Shown here in pieces: positions 7,090 to 15,711 of a DNA stretch of 64,000 nucleotides. A program made the position numbers and the translations under genes. Position 1 is the first letter of the stretch; every line of letters begins with the position of its first letter. The stretch comes from Aestuariibacter sp. A3R04 (lineage in GTDB: Bacteria > Pseudomonadota > Gammaproteobacteria > Enterobacterales > Alteromonadaceae): positions 986,366 to 1,050,365 of the forward strand of contig NZ_JAHKQR010000011.1 in assembly GCF_018860805.1 (NCBI RefSeq). The letters are read 5' to 3'. The notes under the pieces were generated by a model. That model saw nothing but the letters and a program-made list of their open reading frames with translations, had not been told where the DNA came from and made no database searches.

Positions 7090-8421
7090 CTATCTGTTAA
7101 ACGTTAGCCGTTGTGCTGATCTGGGGTTGACCACAACGCGTTTGCCATCAAATACTAACTTGCCATTAACCCAAGTGGACGCTATGTGATGGGTGAACAC
7201 GTGTTCATCGAATGGCGTCCATCCGCATTTGTATAAAGTGTTGCTATGAAAAACCGGGGTTTCTCTGTTTGGATCAACGAGTACTAAATCTGCAAAATAG
7301 CCCTCTCTAACAAAGCCGCGATCGACAATGCCATATCGAATAGATGGATTATGGGCCGTTTTTTCAACCACTGTTGACAACGTAAACCGCTTAGCTGAAA
7401 CCAGATCCAGTAAACTTAGCAATGCGTGCTGGACTAGTGGTAAGCCCGCTGGTGCTCTATCGTACTTCTGACGCTTTTCTTGCCAGCTATGTGGTGCGTG
7501 ATCTGTCGCTATAATGTCTATTCGGTCATCATTCACCGCTGCAATAAGTGCATCGCGGTCCCTAGTTGTCTTGATGGCAGGGTTGCATTTGATTAGGTTC
7601 CCCAGTCGTTGGTAATCGTTGCAGTCAAACCAAAGATGATGAACACAGGCTTCAGCGGTAATTCGCTTGTTAATGATTGGGCCCTTGCTGAACAAAGACA
7701 ATTCTTTTTCTGTGGTAAGGTGTAATACGTGAAGATCACTTTCATATTGTTTTGCGAGAGACACGGCGTATGAGGATGAAGCATAGCAAGCTTCACTGCA
7801 TCTAATGGCCGGATGGTCGTGAATATCGAGGTTACTTCTACCTATAGTCCGGAGATTGTCTTTTATTATGGACCCACTCTCGCAATGCGTGACGATTAAA
7901 CCTGGAGATTCTCGAAAGATGGCGTCCAAAGCCTGAGGATGCTCCACAAGTAAATCGCCAGTAGAGGCGCCCATGAATACTTTTAATCCACAATGACGAC
8001 GAGGGTCAATACGTTTAATTTCGCCTAAATTATCTTCGGTTGCACCAAGGTAAAATGAATAGTTTGCTACAGATTTTTTCGCCGCCAACGCAAACTTGTT
8101 CTCTAACGCCTCAATGGTCGTTGTTGCAGGTGTGACATTGGGCATTTCCATATAACTCGTTATTCCACCGGCTACAGCCGCACTAGACTCGCTTAAAATC
8201 GAGCCTTTATGTGTAAGGCCTGGTTCCCTAAAGTGCACTTGATCATCAATCATGCCGGGTAGCAAAAGATGTCCTTCTGCATTAATGATATCGTCCCCAG
8301 GTAGCGCGGAAATTTCACTCGCAATTTTGTCAATACGACCGTGTTTCAGTCGAACGTCTGCAATAAACTCTACACCTTCGTTTACAACCTTCGCTTGTTT
8401 AATTAACGATTGGCCCACCAA
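7090..8421 (-). CDS. pyrC: dihydroorotase (class I-like)
   Basis: This encodes 443 residues of the amidohydrolase superfamily, predicted to catalyse the reversible cyclisation of carbamoyl-aspartate to dihydroorotate in pyrimidine synthesis. Motifs in order are DDQVHFREPGLTHKG (60-74), GGITSYMEMPNV, GLKVFMGASTG (candidate carboxylated lysine), VTHCESG, LHVLHLTT and ATDHAPH. The usual metal-binding HxH is QxH here (Q61, H63), a variant I recall in one dihydroorotase subgroup. A related hydrolase is the alternative. The start is uncertain: TTG 8421 or the adjacent GTG, both after GGAG. pyrD, the next enzyme of the pathway, is 10 kb away. Confidence 0.82.
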   Translation of the reverse strand: MVGQSLIKQAKVVNEGVEFIADVRLKHGRIDKIASEISALPGDDIINAEGHLLLPGMIDDQVHFREPGLTHKGSILSESSAAVAGGITSYMEMPNVTPATTTIEALENKFALAAKKSVANYSFYLGATEDNLGEIKRIDPRRHCGLKVFMGASTGDLLVEHPQALDAIFRESPGLIVTHCESGSIIKDNLRTIGRSNLDIHDHPAIRCSEACYASSSYAVSLAKQYESDLHVLHLTTEKELSLFSKGPIINKRITAEACVHHLWFDCNDYQRLGNLIKCNPAIKTTRDRDALIAAVNDDRIDIIATDHAPHSWQEKRQKYDRAPAGLPLVQHALLSLLDLVSAKRFTLSTVVEKTAHNPSIRYGIVDRGFVREGYFADLVLVDPNRETPVFHSNTLYKCGWTPFDEHVFTHHIASTWVNGKLVFDGKRVVVNPRSAQRLTFNR

Positions 8422-8487
8422 AACTTTTACTCCATCACAAACTGACTAATGTTATAACATAACATTGGTGGTGTTATCAAAACCAAG

Positions 8488-8643
8488 TTAATTCTGATGG
8501 TTTATGCGTATGTTATTTCTCCTCGTTGCACAACGTTTAGAACAATACTTCACTTCGTTCCAATGATTTTTCCACTTCTTTCGCCAATTGAATGCACGCT
8601 CACATACAGGACAAACTTTTCTAGGTAGATGAGCTTTTTTCAT
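8488..8643 (-). CDS. DUF2256 family small zinc-finger-like protein
   Basis: This encodes 51 residues: [20 protein letters not shown], then [18 protein letters not shown] and a basic tail. CPVC and CSKRC give a four-cysteine zinc-ribbon-like site, and PRKVCPVC...FNWRKKW.......YCS..C is the signature of DUF2256. The gene starts 15 bases downstream of the photolyase stop, so the two are very likely cotranscribed. DUF2256 proteins are commonly found beside photolyase/cryptochrome genes; their biochemical role is not known to me. Confidence 0.85.
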   Translation of the reverse strand: MKKAHLPRKVCPVCERAFNWRKKWKNHWNEVKYCSKRCATRRNNIRINHQN

Positions 8644-8658
8644 ACAGAATGTGTACAG

Positions 8659-10086
8659 CTATTTGCCCTTTATGTCATTGAATGCGGCGAGTGCCCGCTC
8701 CCTAGATATCTTGAGATTAACCAGGGGATTTGGATAGTCTCTTCCGAGCAATACACCTGAAGTTCGCAGAGTCAGGTCATCAGCATCCCAGGGCTTATGC
8801 AGATATTTATTGGGTAGTTTTTTAAGTTCCGGACACCAAGCTCTAACGTATTCTCCTTGTTTATCGAATTTTTCCCCCTGTAAAACCGGATTAAAAACCC
8901 TGAAATATGGTGCAGCATCGGCGCCGGAACCAGCAATCCATTGCCACCCTGCACTGTTATTTGCCACGTCGGCATCGGCCAAACAATCCCAAAACCAGGC
9001 TTCACCTTCTCGCCAGTCAATAAGGAGGTTTTTAACCAAAAAAGAGCCGACTATCATACGCACTCGGTTGTGCATATAGCCGGTGTGCCACAATTCACGC
9101 ATGCCGGCGTCAACTATTGGAATTCCGGTTTTTCCTTGTTGCCACGCTTTGAGGTCGGTGCTGCTTTTGCGCCATGGAAAATAGTCAAATTTTTTATTGA
9201 AATTCTTGTCTGGAAAATCCGGGTAATGATAAATCAGGTGATGGGCAAACTCCCTCCACCCCAGTTCGCTCAAAAAGGTATCAATGTCTTTATTCTCACT
9301 ATCACCATAAGCGGTTTTTATCGCATACCACACCTGGTTCGGAGAGATTTCACCAAAATGCAGGTGGGGAGACAACTTTGATGTCCCGGCAACTGCAGGA
9401 AAATCCCGCGCAGTTTTATAGTGGTGTATTGCGTCATCAATAAAATCAGCAAGCCGATTAGCCGCGCCTTCTTCACCGGGCTGCCAGCTCTTAGCGATAC
9501 CTTCAGCCCACTTGATTTTGGGTAATAACAACAAATCATCGATAGTAAGTTCAGCCTTTGCTATATCGGCATATGTAATCCGCGCGGGAGGCGCTTTGGG
9601 ATACCGCGGAGGTGGCGACGCCAAACATCCCTTTCGGTAAAATGGGGTAAATACTTTGTAGGGAGCTCCTGATTGATTTGCAACGTCCCAAGGCTCCCAC
9701 AATAAGCTACCATTAAAACTGTGCCCTTTTTTACCAGCGGCTTTTAATGCTTGTTTTATTTGCTTGTCTCTTGTCACATGCCAGGGTTCGTAACAACGGT
9801 TCCAGTAAACATCCTCAATATCGTATTTCTCAGTGAGAGACAGCAGTATGTCTTTCGGATTGCCTTTGAAAACGTGTAAATGTCCGTTCAATCTGTCATT
9901 AAGAGAGTTTAATGAATGATGAAGCCACCATTTAGTGACACTGCCTGGGAGTCGGTCTTTGGGTAAAGTCGTGTCATGTATATAAACAGGAATTATTTTT
10001 CCATTGTCACACCCTGCGTTCAGTGCAGGGTTGTCTTTGACTCGAAGATCCTGTCGAAACCAGACTAAGCTGACGGGTACCGCCAC
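8659..10086 (-). CDS. phrB: deoxyribodipyrimidine photolyase (class I CPD type)
   Basis: This encodes 475 residues from GTG 10086, chosen because AAAGGAT lies just upstream and VSLVWFRQDLRV then follows closely; the frame runs on to a TTG at 10107. The N-terminal alpha/beta antenna domain starts WFRQDLRVKDNPAL. The C-terminal FAD domain carries GTSKLSPHLHFGEISP, ELGWREFAHHL, PIVDAGMRELWHTGYMHNR, DADVANNSAGWQW and YFRVFNP, the flavin- and lesion-binding motifs of the photolyase/cryptochrome family. The enzyme repairs UV-induced pyrimidine dimers using blue light. The NSAGWQW region fits class I CPD photolyase better than a DASH cryptochrome. It is followed by its DUF2256 partner. Confidence 0.92.
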   Translation of the reverse strand: MAVPVSLVWFRQDLRVKDNPALNAGCDNGKIIPVYIHDTTLPKDRLPGSVTKWWLHHSLNSLNDRLNGHLHVFKGNPKDILLSLTEKYDIEDVYWNRCYEPWHVTRDKQIKQALKAAGKKGHSFNGSLLWEPWDVANQSGAPYKVFTPFYRKGCLASPPPRYPKAPPARITYADIAKAELTIDDLLLLPKIKWAEGIAKSWQPGEEGAANRLADFIDDAIHHYKTARDFPAVAGTSKLSPHLHFGEISPNQVWYAIKTAYGDSENKDIDTFLSELGWREFAHHLIYHYPDFPDKNFNKKFDYFPWRKSSTDLKAWQQGKTGIPIVDAGMRELWHTGYMHNRVRMIVGSFLVKNLLIDWREGEAWFWDCLADADVANNSAGWQWIAGSGADAAPYFRVFNPVLQGEKFDKQGEYVRAWCPELKKLPNKYLHKPWDADDLTLRTSGVLLGRDYPNPLVNLKISRERALAAFNDIKGK

Positions 10087-10343
10087 ATTAATATCCTTTA
10101 CAAACAATTGAAACGCTAGCTGTAGTATACGCAGTATATTGAAAACCGATTTGGACCTTTAAAAAAATTAAGGATTTGTAATGAAGCACAATCACAGCAC
10201 GGGTAAACGGGGTTGTTATTGTTCAGTCAGGGGTTACGACCAACTCAGATGCCAGCACTTACCGCGTTGTATCTGGAAGTCACCTAAATGGGGGTCAACA
10301 AATTAGACGATCTCTCTTCAAACACTGAACGAGGATTAGCAGA

Positions 10344-10604
10344 CTAGTGATTGTGATCCTTTAACCACTGATTTAATAAGCGAATTTGGCCGCATTTATA
10401 AGCTGCATAGGTTATGCGTAACGAGTTTGATAGCACATCGCTATCATTCCATCCTGTTTTTTCACAAATCTCTTTGTAGCATTTCATCGCCTCAGGACTC
10501 ACGTAGCCCCGCACCATTTTTTTTCCAGCAGCTTTTTGTCTCTCTCTGAATCGCTTCTGTTTTTCAGCATTGGCACTTCGCATGGCTTTCTTTTGTTCGC
10601 TCAT
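10344..10604 (-). CDS. small basic protein, possible ribbon-helix-helix DNA-binding protein
   Basis: This encodes 86 residues. The first 30 are very basic (MRSANAEKQKRFRERQKAAG), followed by KKMVRGYVSPEAMKCYKEIC, which could form the beta-strand and first helix of a ribbon-helix-helix fold, and then a helix with GWNDSDVLSNSLRITY. The N-terminus resembles phage and plasmid proteins with an EKQKRFRERQK start. It is divergent from fabA (131 bases between starts). I do not recognise a specific family; a DNA-binding role is inferred. It could be a foreign-derived regulator. Confidence 0.5.
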   Translation of the reverse strand: MSEQKKAMRSANAEKQKRFRERQKAAGKKMVRGYVSPEAMKCYKEICEKTGWNDSDVLSNSLRITYAAYKCGQIRLLNQWLKDHNH

Positions 10605-10673
10605 AACTTTGTCATTTCTCTGTGATGTAAATAGTTTAGCATGGAAATTTTATCAATAAATGACTGTTCAGAG

Positions 10674-10702
10674 TTGTTTAGCGTACAAGTGTTCGCTAAA
10701 TT
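10674..10702 (+). promoter_or_regulatory. fabA promoter with FabR-like operator in the spacer
   Basis: TTGTTT (10674-10679) and TAAATT (10697-10702) are 17 bases apart and make a plausible sigma70 promoter. Filling the spacer is AGCGTACAAGTGTTCGCT (10680-10697), which differs by one base from the FabR palindrome as I remember it from E. coli fabA/fabB. The outer arms TTTAGCG and CGCTAAA extend the symmetry. A repressor bound here would block RNA polymerase, coupling unsaturated fatty acid synthesis to membrane state. Confidence 0.75.
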
Positions 10703-10734
10703 AGCACATTGAATACTAACAACAAAGGGATCGC

Positions 10735-11253
10735 ATGTCCGATAAGCAACACAGTTTTAGCCGCGATGATTTATTAGCTTGTAGTCGCGGAGAGATGTTT
10801 GGACCAGGAAATAGCCAATTACCCGCTCCTAACATGCTAATGATGGATAGAATTCAACATATCAGTGATGAAGGTGGGGAATACGGTAAAGGCGAAATTA
10901 TTGCCGAATTGGATATTTCACCCGACCTATGGTTCTTCGACTGCCATTTTCCTGGCGATCCGGTAATGCCGGGTTGTCTTGGATTAGACGCCATGTGGCA
11001 GCTTGTGGGATTTTTTCTCGGTTGGAGCGGAGGTCCGGGCAAAGGTCGCGCGTTAGGTGTAGGCGAAGTAAAATTTACCGGACAAATTCTGCCTACAGCT
11101 AAAAAAGTGACGTACAAAATAACCATGAAACGCGTAGTAAAACGCAAACTTTTCATGGGACTGGCTGATGGCCAGGTCGAAGTGGATGGACGAGTTATAT
11201 ATACCGCAAAAGATTTAAAAGTAGGGCTTTTCCAAGATACGTCGAAGTTTTGA
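10735..11253 (+). CDS. fabA: 3-hydroxydecanoyl-ACP dehydratase/isomerase
   Basis: This encodes 172 residues, the length of E. coli FabA. It dehydrates 3-hydroxydecanoyl-ACP and isomerises trans-2 to cis-3-decenoyl-ACP, the branch point for unsaturated fatty acids. The active-site stretch reads [20 protein letters not shown], giving catalytic H71 and D85 (H70 and D84 in E. coli). AAAGGGA precedes the ATG. Its promoter carries a FabR-like box. rmf lies next to it in convergent orientation, as in many gammaproteobacteria. The fabB partner is not in the window. Confidence 0.97.
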   Translation: MSDKQHSFSRDDLLACSRGEMFGPGNSQLPAPNMLMMDRIQHISDEGGEYGKGEIIAELDISPDLWFFDCHFPGDPVMPGCLGLDAMWQLVGFFLGWSGGPGKGRALGVGEVKFTGQILPTAKKVTYKITMKRVVKRKLFMGLADGQVEVDGRVIYTAKDLKVGLFQDTSKF

Positions 11254-11270
11254 GTTCATATTCCATCAAT

Positions 11271-11294
11271 AAAAAAGCCCCGAATCCGGGGCTT
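11271..11294 (-). terminator. rmf terminator
   Basis: The arms AAGCCCCG (11275-11282) and CGGGGCTT (11287-11294) form a perfect 8-bp stem with a 4-base loop. Read on the minus strand it is followed by a T-run (complement of 11271-11276), so it terminates rmf. It lacks a T-tract in the plus direction, though it may also slow fabA transcripts. Confidence 0.85.
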
Positions 11295-11315
11295 GCTTAC
11301 ACTATAAAGAGATCC

Positions 11316-11492
11316 TCAACGCACGTTGAATCCGAGTTGTCTGTCTTCAACGGCCTCTCTCCATCCTCCTAGCCATTGTGACTTGGCATCGTTAGACTGG
11401 AAAGGACAGTTCTCTTTAGAACGACCGCTGATACCAGCTTGATACCCTTTTGCGTGTGCACGCGTCAATTTATCTCTTTTTTGTCGTTTCAT
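11316..11492 (-). CDS. rmf: ribosome modulation factor
   Basis: This encodes 58 residues. It starts MKRQKRDKLTRAHAKGYQAG, continues with GRSKENCPF, then WLGGWREAVEDRQLG, all closely matching E. coli RMF (55 residues). RMF binds 70S ribosomes in stationary phase and drives formation of inactive 100S dimers. It is convergent with fabA, has its own terminator and is followed on the same strand by a long upstream region. In E. coli, rmf also lies beside fabA and downstream of the rlmL-uup block, so this is conserved gene order. Confidence 0.95.
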   Translation of the reverse strand: MKRQKRDKLTRAHAKGYQAGISGRSKENCPFQSNDAKSQWLGGWREAVEDRQLGFNVR

Positions 11493-11741
11493 TGATAAGC
11501 CTCATATTGTGGTTGCCGTGCCACTAATGTTTGTTCGGGCTCTCCATAGTTCTTTCGGTTGATGGAGCCATCACAATCATCAAGCACATAATAGTAGATA
11601 GTGCACAATGCGTAATGGTTCAATACTTTTTATTGTTTTTTTGCTATTGACAATCAGTAACATTATGAATATTAGATCTATTTAATGTTACAATTTTTTT
11701 GCATAAATATGACTTGTTTTAAAACGTCAATATATATGCAC
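11493..11741. other. rmf upstream region
   Basis: About 250 AT-rich bases lie between rmf and the next terminator. They should hold the rmf promoter on the minus strand, but I see no clear -35/-10 pair and no additional gene. Confidence 0.4.
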
Positions 11742-11770
11742 AAAAAAACCGCTCAACGGCGGCTTTTTTT
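11742..11770 (-). terminator. terminator of the DUF3466 gene
   Basis: CCGC (11749-11752) pairs with GCGG (11759-11762) around a 6-base loop, flanked by seven A on one side and seven T on the other. On the minus strand it ends 13 bases after the DUF3466 stop. The symmetrical A/T flanks could make it bidirectional. Confidence 0.75.
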
Positions 11771-11782
11771 GTTTGCTATAAG

Positions 11783-13543
11783 TTAGTGCATACGACGCCT
11801 AAATGGAATCAGTCCACCCAATAACAGCAGCCACCAAGGAGAAAAAGAAGCCCCTTTTCTTTCGTAGGCGACATCGTCAATTTCATCTTCTGGTATCTCA
11901 CACTCTTCAACAACACCGTTTGCCACCGGCGACAATTTTACTGCAATAATCGTATCATCAATCACTGTCTCGCCTTCACTATTGATCACTTCTTCGCCAG
12001 TAACATAGCGCGATGCTGTGCGAAAGCGAGCATTTGCGATGATTTCATTGTTGTCGTTGATGTCAATGGCATCGACAATGGTGTAGTCACTATCACAAGG
12101 CAACAAATCATTAAGATCGACGATAGCATCGTCGCCAATGGTATACATAAACCCGTGAGTTTCACGATTGGTATCGGCGGTTGCGTCGTATTCTGACAAG
12201 CCAACAACAATATTATTGTTGTTGATCGCCTTCCCCTCCGCCCCAGCGTTTGTAAACAAACCACCAGGATACAGCGTTTCGCCGGTATCCAGGTTATGGA
12301 CGAAAATCCTGTTGCGTGCGGTGTCATTCGGGGCGCGCAACACGTAACCAGTAACCCAATTTTCGTTGTTAATAGCTACGGCTTCCGAAATAATATTTTC
12401 ATCCCTGGGGAGCATTTCGGTAGTTTCACCTTCAGCATAGCTAACTGCTACGTTAAGACGCTCATATGCAAAACCAGTTGGCCGACGAATAGTAAGTATT
12501 TCATCAACTGAAGATGCACCAACGGCAATACCCTGATCGTTTATGTCCCTGGCCAGAGACCAGTAGGCCGCTTCATCATCTGCATCGGGCTCAAATACCA
12601 ATGGATAGGTGTCTGTGGAAATAACGTCGCCATCAGCATCTAATTGCCAAATGGTTGCTCTGACGTAGGCGCCTGGCGTTGTCCGATCGCCAATTTCAGG
12701 AATACGAAAGCCATAACCTACCGTATCTGACGTTGCATCGACACGTATGCTGCGATAACAATACTCGATGGGCAAATCACCCCGTGTCTCATCATCTTCA
12801 CAGTTTTCGACAGCTGTATCAATACTGTCAACAAAATCAATGGCACTGTTGCCTACTACCTGGAGGTTATTATTAATGGCAAATGCTTGACTTAATCCGC
12901 CTAGGGTGTCGTCTTCACCAGGCAGTAGCTTGGTAACGCCATTTACACTTACAAAGGCTGTTTCTTCTATATCGTTTAAAACGAAAATCAGTTCGTTTCC
13001 CTCTTCATCTTCGTAATTCAGGTTGTAATATGTCCCCTCGGTGGTACCAACGATGAAATCACCGTTGAGACTGTCTCGGGCAAAAGTCACGACTTCTTGG
13101 GCATAGTCATCAAAGGTTTCTGAATATTCGTCAAGTCCCGGAACAAGTTCCGCGTCTGTGGTATCGGTTAAATACGAACGATAAATTGCCAAGTGCTGGT
13201 AACCATAGGCGTTGAACGCGTTGCCGCTATGGGTGAGCAAAGTATTTACGATGGTTGTGTAATCACTGTCAGAAAATATACCCTGCCGAACATCTTCTTC
13301 ACTTTCGAACAACACTGCATTGGCATCAATAAATCCTGACTCCTCGAGAAAATCGACATCTACAGGTGGATTAAACTCCGAAGAGGTCATCGTGAGCATA
13401 TGTCCAGTATCATCAATAGACTGAGCAAAATTATTAATACTGATATCCGTGACAGGTAAAGGCGTAACTGAATAGGTCGCGGCTGTGGCACTGATAGACG
13501 CACTGGTCAAAGCCATGGCAGCGGCAAGCTGTGTTAATTTCAT
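11783..13543 (-). CDS. DUF3466 family secreted/surface protein with C-terminal sorting-like tail
   Basis: This encodes 586 residues. A Sec signal peptide (MKLTQLAAAMALTSASISAT, cleavage near AATA-TYSV) is followed by an acidic Asp/Glu-rich body with repeated short units of the form AINNNxxVxGxS (AFAINNNLQVVGNS, ARDINDQGIAVGAS, AVAINNENWVTGY, AINNNNIVVGLS, AIDINDNNEIIANA), typical of DUF3466 (HAF-like repeats). The C-terminus SFSPWWLLLLGGLIPFRRR is a hydrophobic helix plus arginines, like the GlyGly-CTERM class of tails though without a clean Gly-Gly. It starts 13 bases after the uup stop and is probably cotranscribed. Function unknown. Confidence 0.8.
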   Translation of the reverse strand: MKLTQLAAAMALTSASISATAATYSVTPLPVTDISINNFAQSIDDTGHMLTMTSSEFNPPVDVDFLEESGFIDANAVLFESEEDVRQGIFSDSDYTTIVNTLLTHSGNAFNAYGYQHLAIYRSYLTDTTDAELVPGLDEYSETFDDYAQEVVTFARDSLNGDFIVGTTEGTYYNLNYEDEEGNELIFVLNDIEETAFVSVNGVTKLLPGEDDTLGGLSQAFAINNNLQVVGNSAIDFVDSIDTAVENCEDDETRGDLPIEYCYRSIRVDATSDTVGYGFRIPEIGDRTTPGAYVRATIWQLDADGDVISTDTYPLVFEPDADDEAAYWSLARDINDQGIAVGASSVDEILTIRRPTGFAYERLNVAVSYAEGETTEMLPRDENIISEAVAINNENWVTGYVLRAPNDTARNRIFVHNLDTGETLYPGGLFTNAGAEGKAINNNNIVVGLSEYDATADTNRETHGFMYTIGDDAIVDLNDLLPCDSDYTIVDAIDINDNNEIIANARFRTASRYVTGEEVINSEGETVIDDTIIAVKLSPVANGVVEECEIPEDEIDDVAYERKGASFSPWWLLLLGGLIPFRRRMH

Positions 13544-13555
13544 TTATTATCCTAT

Positions 13556-15481
13556 TTACTGCTGAGTTTCTTCCAGCATGCTTTCCAATTCATCCCAGCG
13601 CGCATATTTCTGGGATAGCGTGTCTTCGGTTTCCGAGAGTTCAGCGAGTATTTTCGCTGTTTCATCTGCCTGTTGTTTGAAAAAATCAGGGGCGTTAACG
13701 GCTTCCTGTAATGTTTCGAGCTTTTCTTCTAGACTTTCAATGTCGGCTGGCAGTGTATCCAGTTCCCGCTGATCTTTGTATGATAACTTTTTAGCTTTCC
13801 GGACAGAAGGCTTTGCCTTAGGACTATCAGAAATTTGTTTAGTTTCATCTTTTACATCGGGCTGACGTTTTTTTGTTTCGCCGTTTTCTTTGTACCAAAT
13901 TTCCACGTCGGAGAAGCCGCCTATAAATTCTTTCAGCGAACCATTTCCTTCGAATACCAAGCAACTATTGGCAACATTGTCGACGAATTCCCTATCGTGG
14001 CTTACCAATAATACGGTGCCCTCGTAGTCATTGAGCAGCGTTTCCAGCATTTCCAGTGTTTCTACATCCAAATCGTTTGTAGGCTCATCGAGTACCAACA
14101 CATTGCTGGGCTTTAACATGAGCTTGGCAAGCATCAAGCGATTTTTTTCACCACCCGATAACGATTTTACCGGCGCATTCACCCGCTCTGGCGTAAATAG
14201 GTAATCCTGCAAATAACTAATAACGTGCCGTGGATGTCCGTTCACCATTAGATCCCGCTTGCCATCGCCAACGGTGTCGATAACAGATGTATCTAAATCC
14301 AATGCCTGACGATGTTGGTCAAAATACGCAACGTCGAGATTTACCCCCTGGCGAATCGAACCTGTATGAGGCGTAAGCTCTCCTAACAAGAGTTTGATCA
14401 GCGTTGATTTCCCACACCCATTAGGTCCAATCAGCGCTAGCTTATCTCCCCGCAGCACCTTCAGATCGAGGTGCCGGGCAATAGGTTTATCTTTGAAGCC
14501 ATAGCTAACATCGTTAACTTCAAACACCATTTTCCCCGACCGGGCAGAGGTATGTTGGGCCACTACAGCATTGCCCTGCGTTTCTCGCCTCGCCCGGCGA
14601 GTTTCACGTAGTTTTTTCAATGCTCTAACCCGACCTTCATTGCGCGTACGGCGGGCTTTAATACCCTGCCTTATCCACACTTCTTCCTGGGCCAGCTTTT
14701 TGTCAAACTCCGCGTTTTGTGCTGCTTCAATGTCGAGATCCTGTTGTTTTTTTTCCAAGTACGCTTGGTAATTCCCGGGGTAACTGGTTAATGTACCGCG
14801 GTCTAAGTCAACAATTCGCGTCGCCATGTTCCGGATAAATGCCCGGTCGTGGCTGATAAAAACAATGGCACCCTGAAACGCTTTCAAGCTTTGTTCAAGC
14901 CAGCGAATCATTTCGATATCCAGGTGATTAGTTGGCTCGTCGAGCAACAACAAGTCAGGTTGACGAACCAATGCCCGTGCTAATGCCGCTTTGCGACGCC
15001 AACCACCGGACAAGGTGGACAATGACATGTTTGGCTCAAGCTTAAGCATGGTCAGTGTTTGCTCTATTTGCTGTTCAAATTGCCATGCATCGCGACTTTC
15101 CAACGCTTCCTGTAGCGTTTGAAGCTTGTTCAAATTGACTTCATTGGGGGCATCTGCGACCAATTGTGTTTGGTGAAAATACTGTTTGAGTAACTCGCCG
15201 ACATCAGCAAGCCCCTCAGCAACATAATCGAATAGCGAAATGTCAACCGTTTGAGGAGGGTCTTGCTCCAAGCGTGCAACAACGGTTTTCCCATCAATTA
15301 TTCGCTGTCCGTCATCTGCTGTGATATCGCCGGCTATCACTTTCATTAATGTTGACTTACCGCTGCCATTGCGCCCCACTAGACACACTCGCTCCCTGGG
15401 TTGAACGACAAGATCAACACCATCAAGCAACGGTGGGTTCCCATAAATAACAGTTATGTTTTTTAGCTGAATAACACTCAT
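13556..15481 (-). CDS. uup: ABC-F ATPase Uup
   Basis: This encodes 641 residues and has no membrane domain. There are two ATPase cassettes: Walker A GRNGSGKST (36-44) and GPNGCGKST (about 350), signatures LSGGWRRKAALARAL and LSGGEKNRLMLAKLML, Walker B LLLLDEPTNHLD and VLVLDEPTNDLD. The linker is rich in arginine, and the last ~80 residues form a charged coiled coil (TLPADIESLEEKLETLQEA) as in Uup, which sets it apart from EttA. Uup binds ribosomes and branched DNA and affects transposon precise excision. The ATG overlaps the TGA of the glutaredoxin-like gene (ATGA). Confidence 0.94.
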   Translation of the reverse strand: MSVIQLKNITVIYGNPPLLDGVDLVVQPRERVCLVGRNGSGKSTLMKVIAGDITADDGQRIIDGKTVVARLEQDPPQTVDISLFDYVAEGLADVGELLKQYFHQTQLVADAPNEVNLNKLQTLQEALESRDAWQFEQQIEQTLTMLKLEPNMSLSTLSGGWRRKAALARALVRQPDLLLLDEPTNHLDIEMIRWLEQSLKAFQGAIVFISHDRAFIRNMATRIVDLDRGTLTSYPGNYQAYLEKKQQDLDIEAAQNAEFDKKLAQEEVWIRQGIKARRTRNEGRVRALKKLRETRRARRETQGNAVVAQHTSARSGKMVFEVNDVSYGFKDKPIARHLDLKVLRGDKLALIGPNGCGKSTLIKLLLGELTPHTGSIRQGVNLDVAYFDQHRQALDLDTSVIDTVGDGKRDLMVNGHPRHVISYLQDYLFTPERVNAPVKSLSGGEKNRLMLAKLMLKPSNVLVLDEPTNDLDVETLEMLETLLNDYEGTVLLVSHDREFVDNVANSCLVFEGNGSLKEFIGGFSDVEIWYKENGETKKRQPDVKDETKQISDSPKAKPSVRKAKKLSYKDQRELDTLPADIESLEEKLETLQEAVNAPDFFKQQADETAKILAELSETEDTLSQKYARWDELESMLEETQQ

Positions 15482-15711
15482 GATAAAAATTTGTTTGCCT
15501 GTTCAACATCAAAAGGCCAGCCTAGTTCGTCACCGGTGTCTAGCCTTTTAATGACCGGAATGCGAACTGCATAGCAATGATACAGGTTTGCGTCTTCACG
15601 GATGTTAAATTTTGTAATCTCAAGATCGCTGGCTTTATTTGTTTGCGTCATTACCTGCTCGGCCAGCTCACACAGGTGGCACTGGGGGCCAGTATAAAAA
15701 GCCAGTTTCAT
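15478..15711 (-). CDS. glutaredoxin-like protein (DUF836 type)
   Basis: This encodes 77 residues from ATG 15711, chosen because it makes a 4-base ATGA overlap with the rlmKL stop; an upstream in-frame start at 15729 would add MLGALP. MKLAFYTGPQCHLCELAEQV has a CHLC redox motif in place of the CPYC of classical glutaredoxins, and VRIPVIKR gives the cis-proline. It ends in an ATGA overlap with uup. A thioredoxin-fold protein at this place between rlmKL and uup is common in Vibrio and Shewanella as I recall. The partner is unknown. Confidence 0.85.
   Translation of the reverse strand: MKLAFYTGPQCHLCELAEQVMTQTNKASDLEITKFNIREDANLYHCYAVRIPVIKRLDTGDELGWPFDVEQANKFLS

Noticed and set aside
8659-10086. 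DASH cryptochrome as the identity of the photolyase-family gene
   Set aside because: The motif set and length fit class I CPD photolyase better, although sequence alone does not exclude a cryptochrome function.
10181-10306. A 41-codon plus-strand frame starting MKHNHSTGKRG
   Set aside because: Short, weak ribosome site and no recognisable motif; probably chance in an intergenic region.
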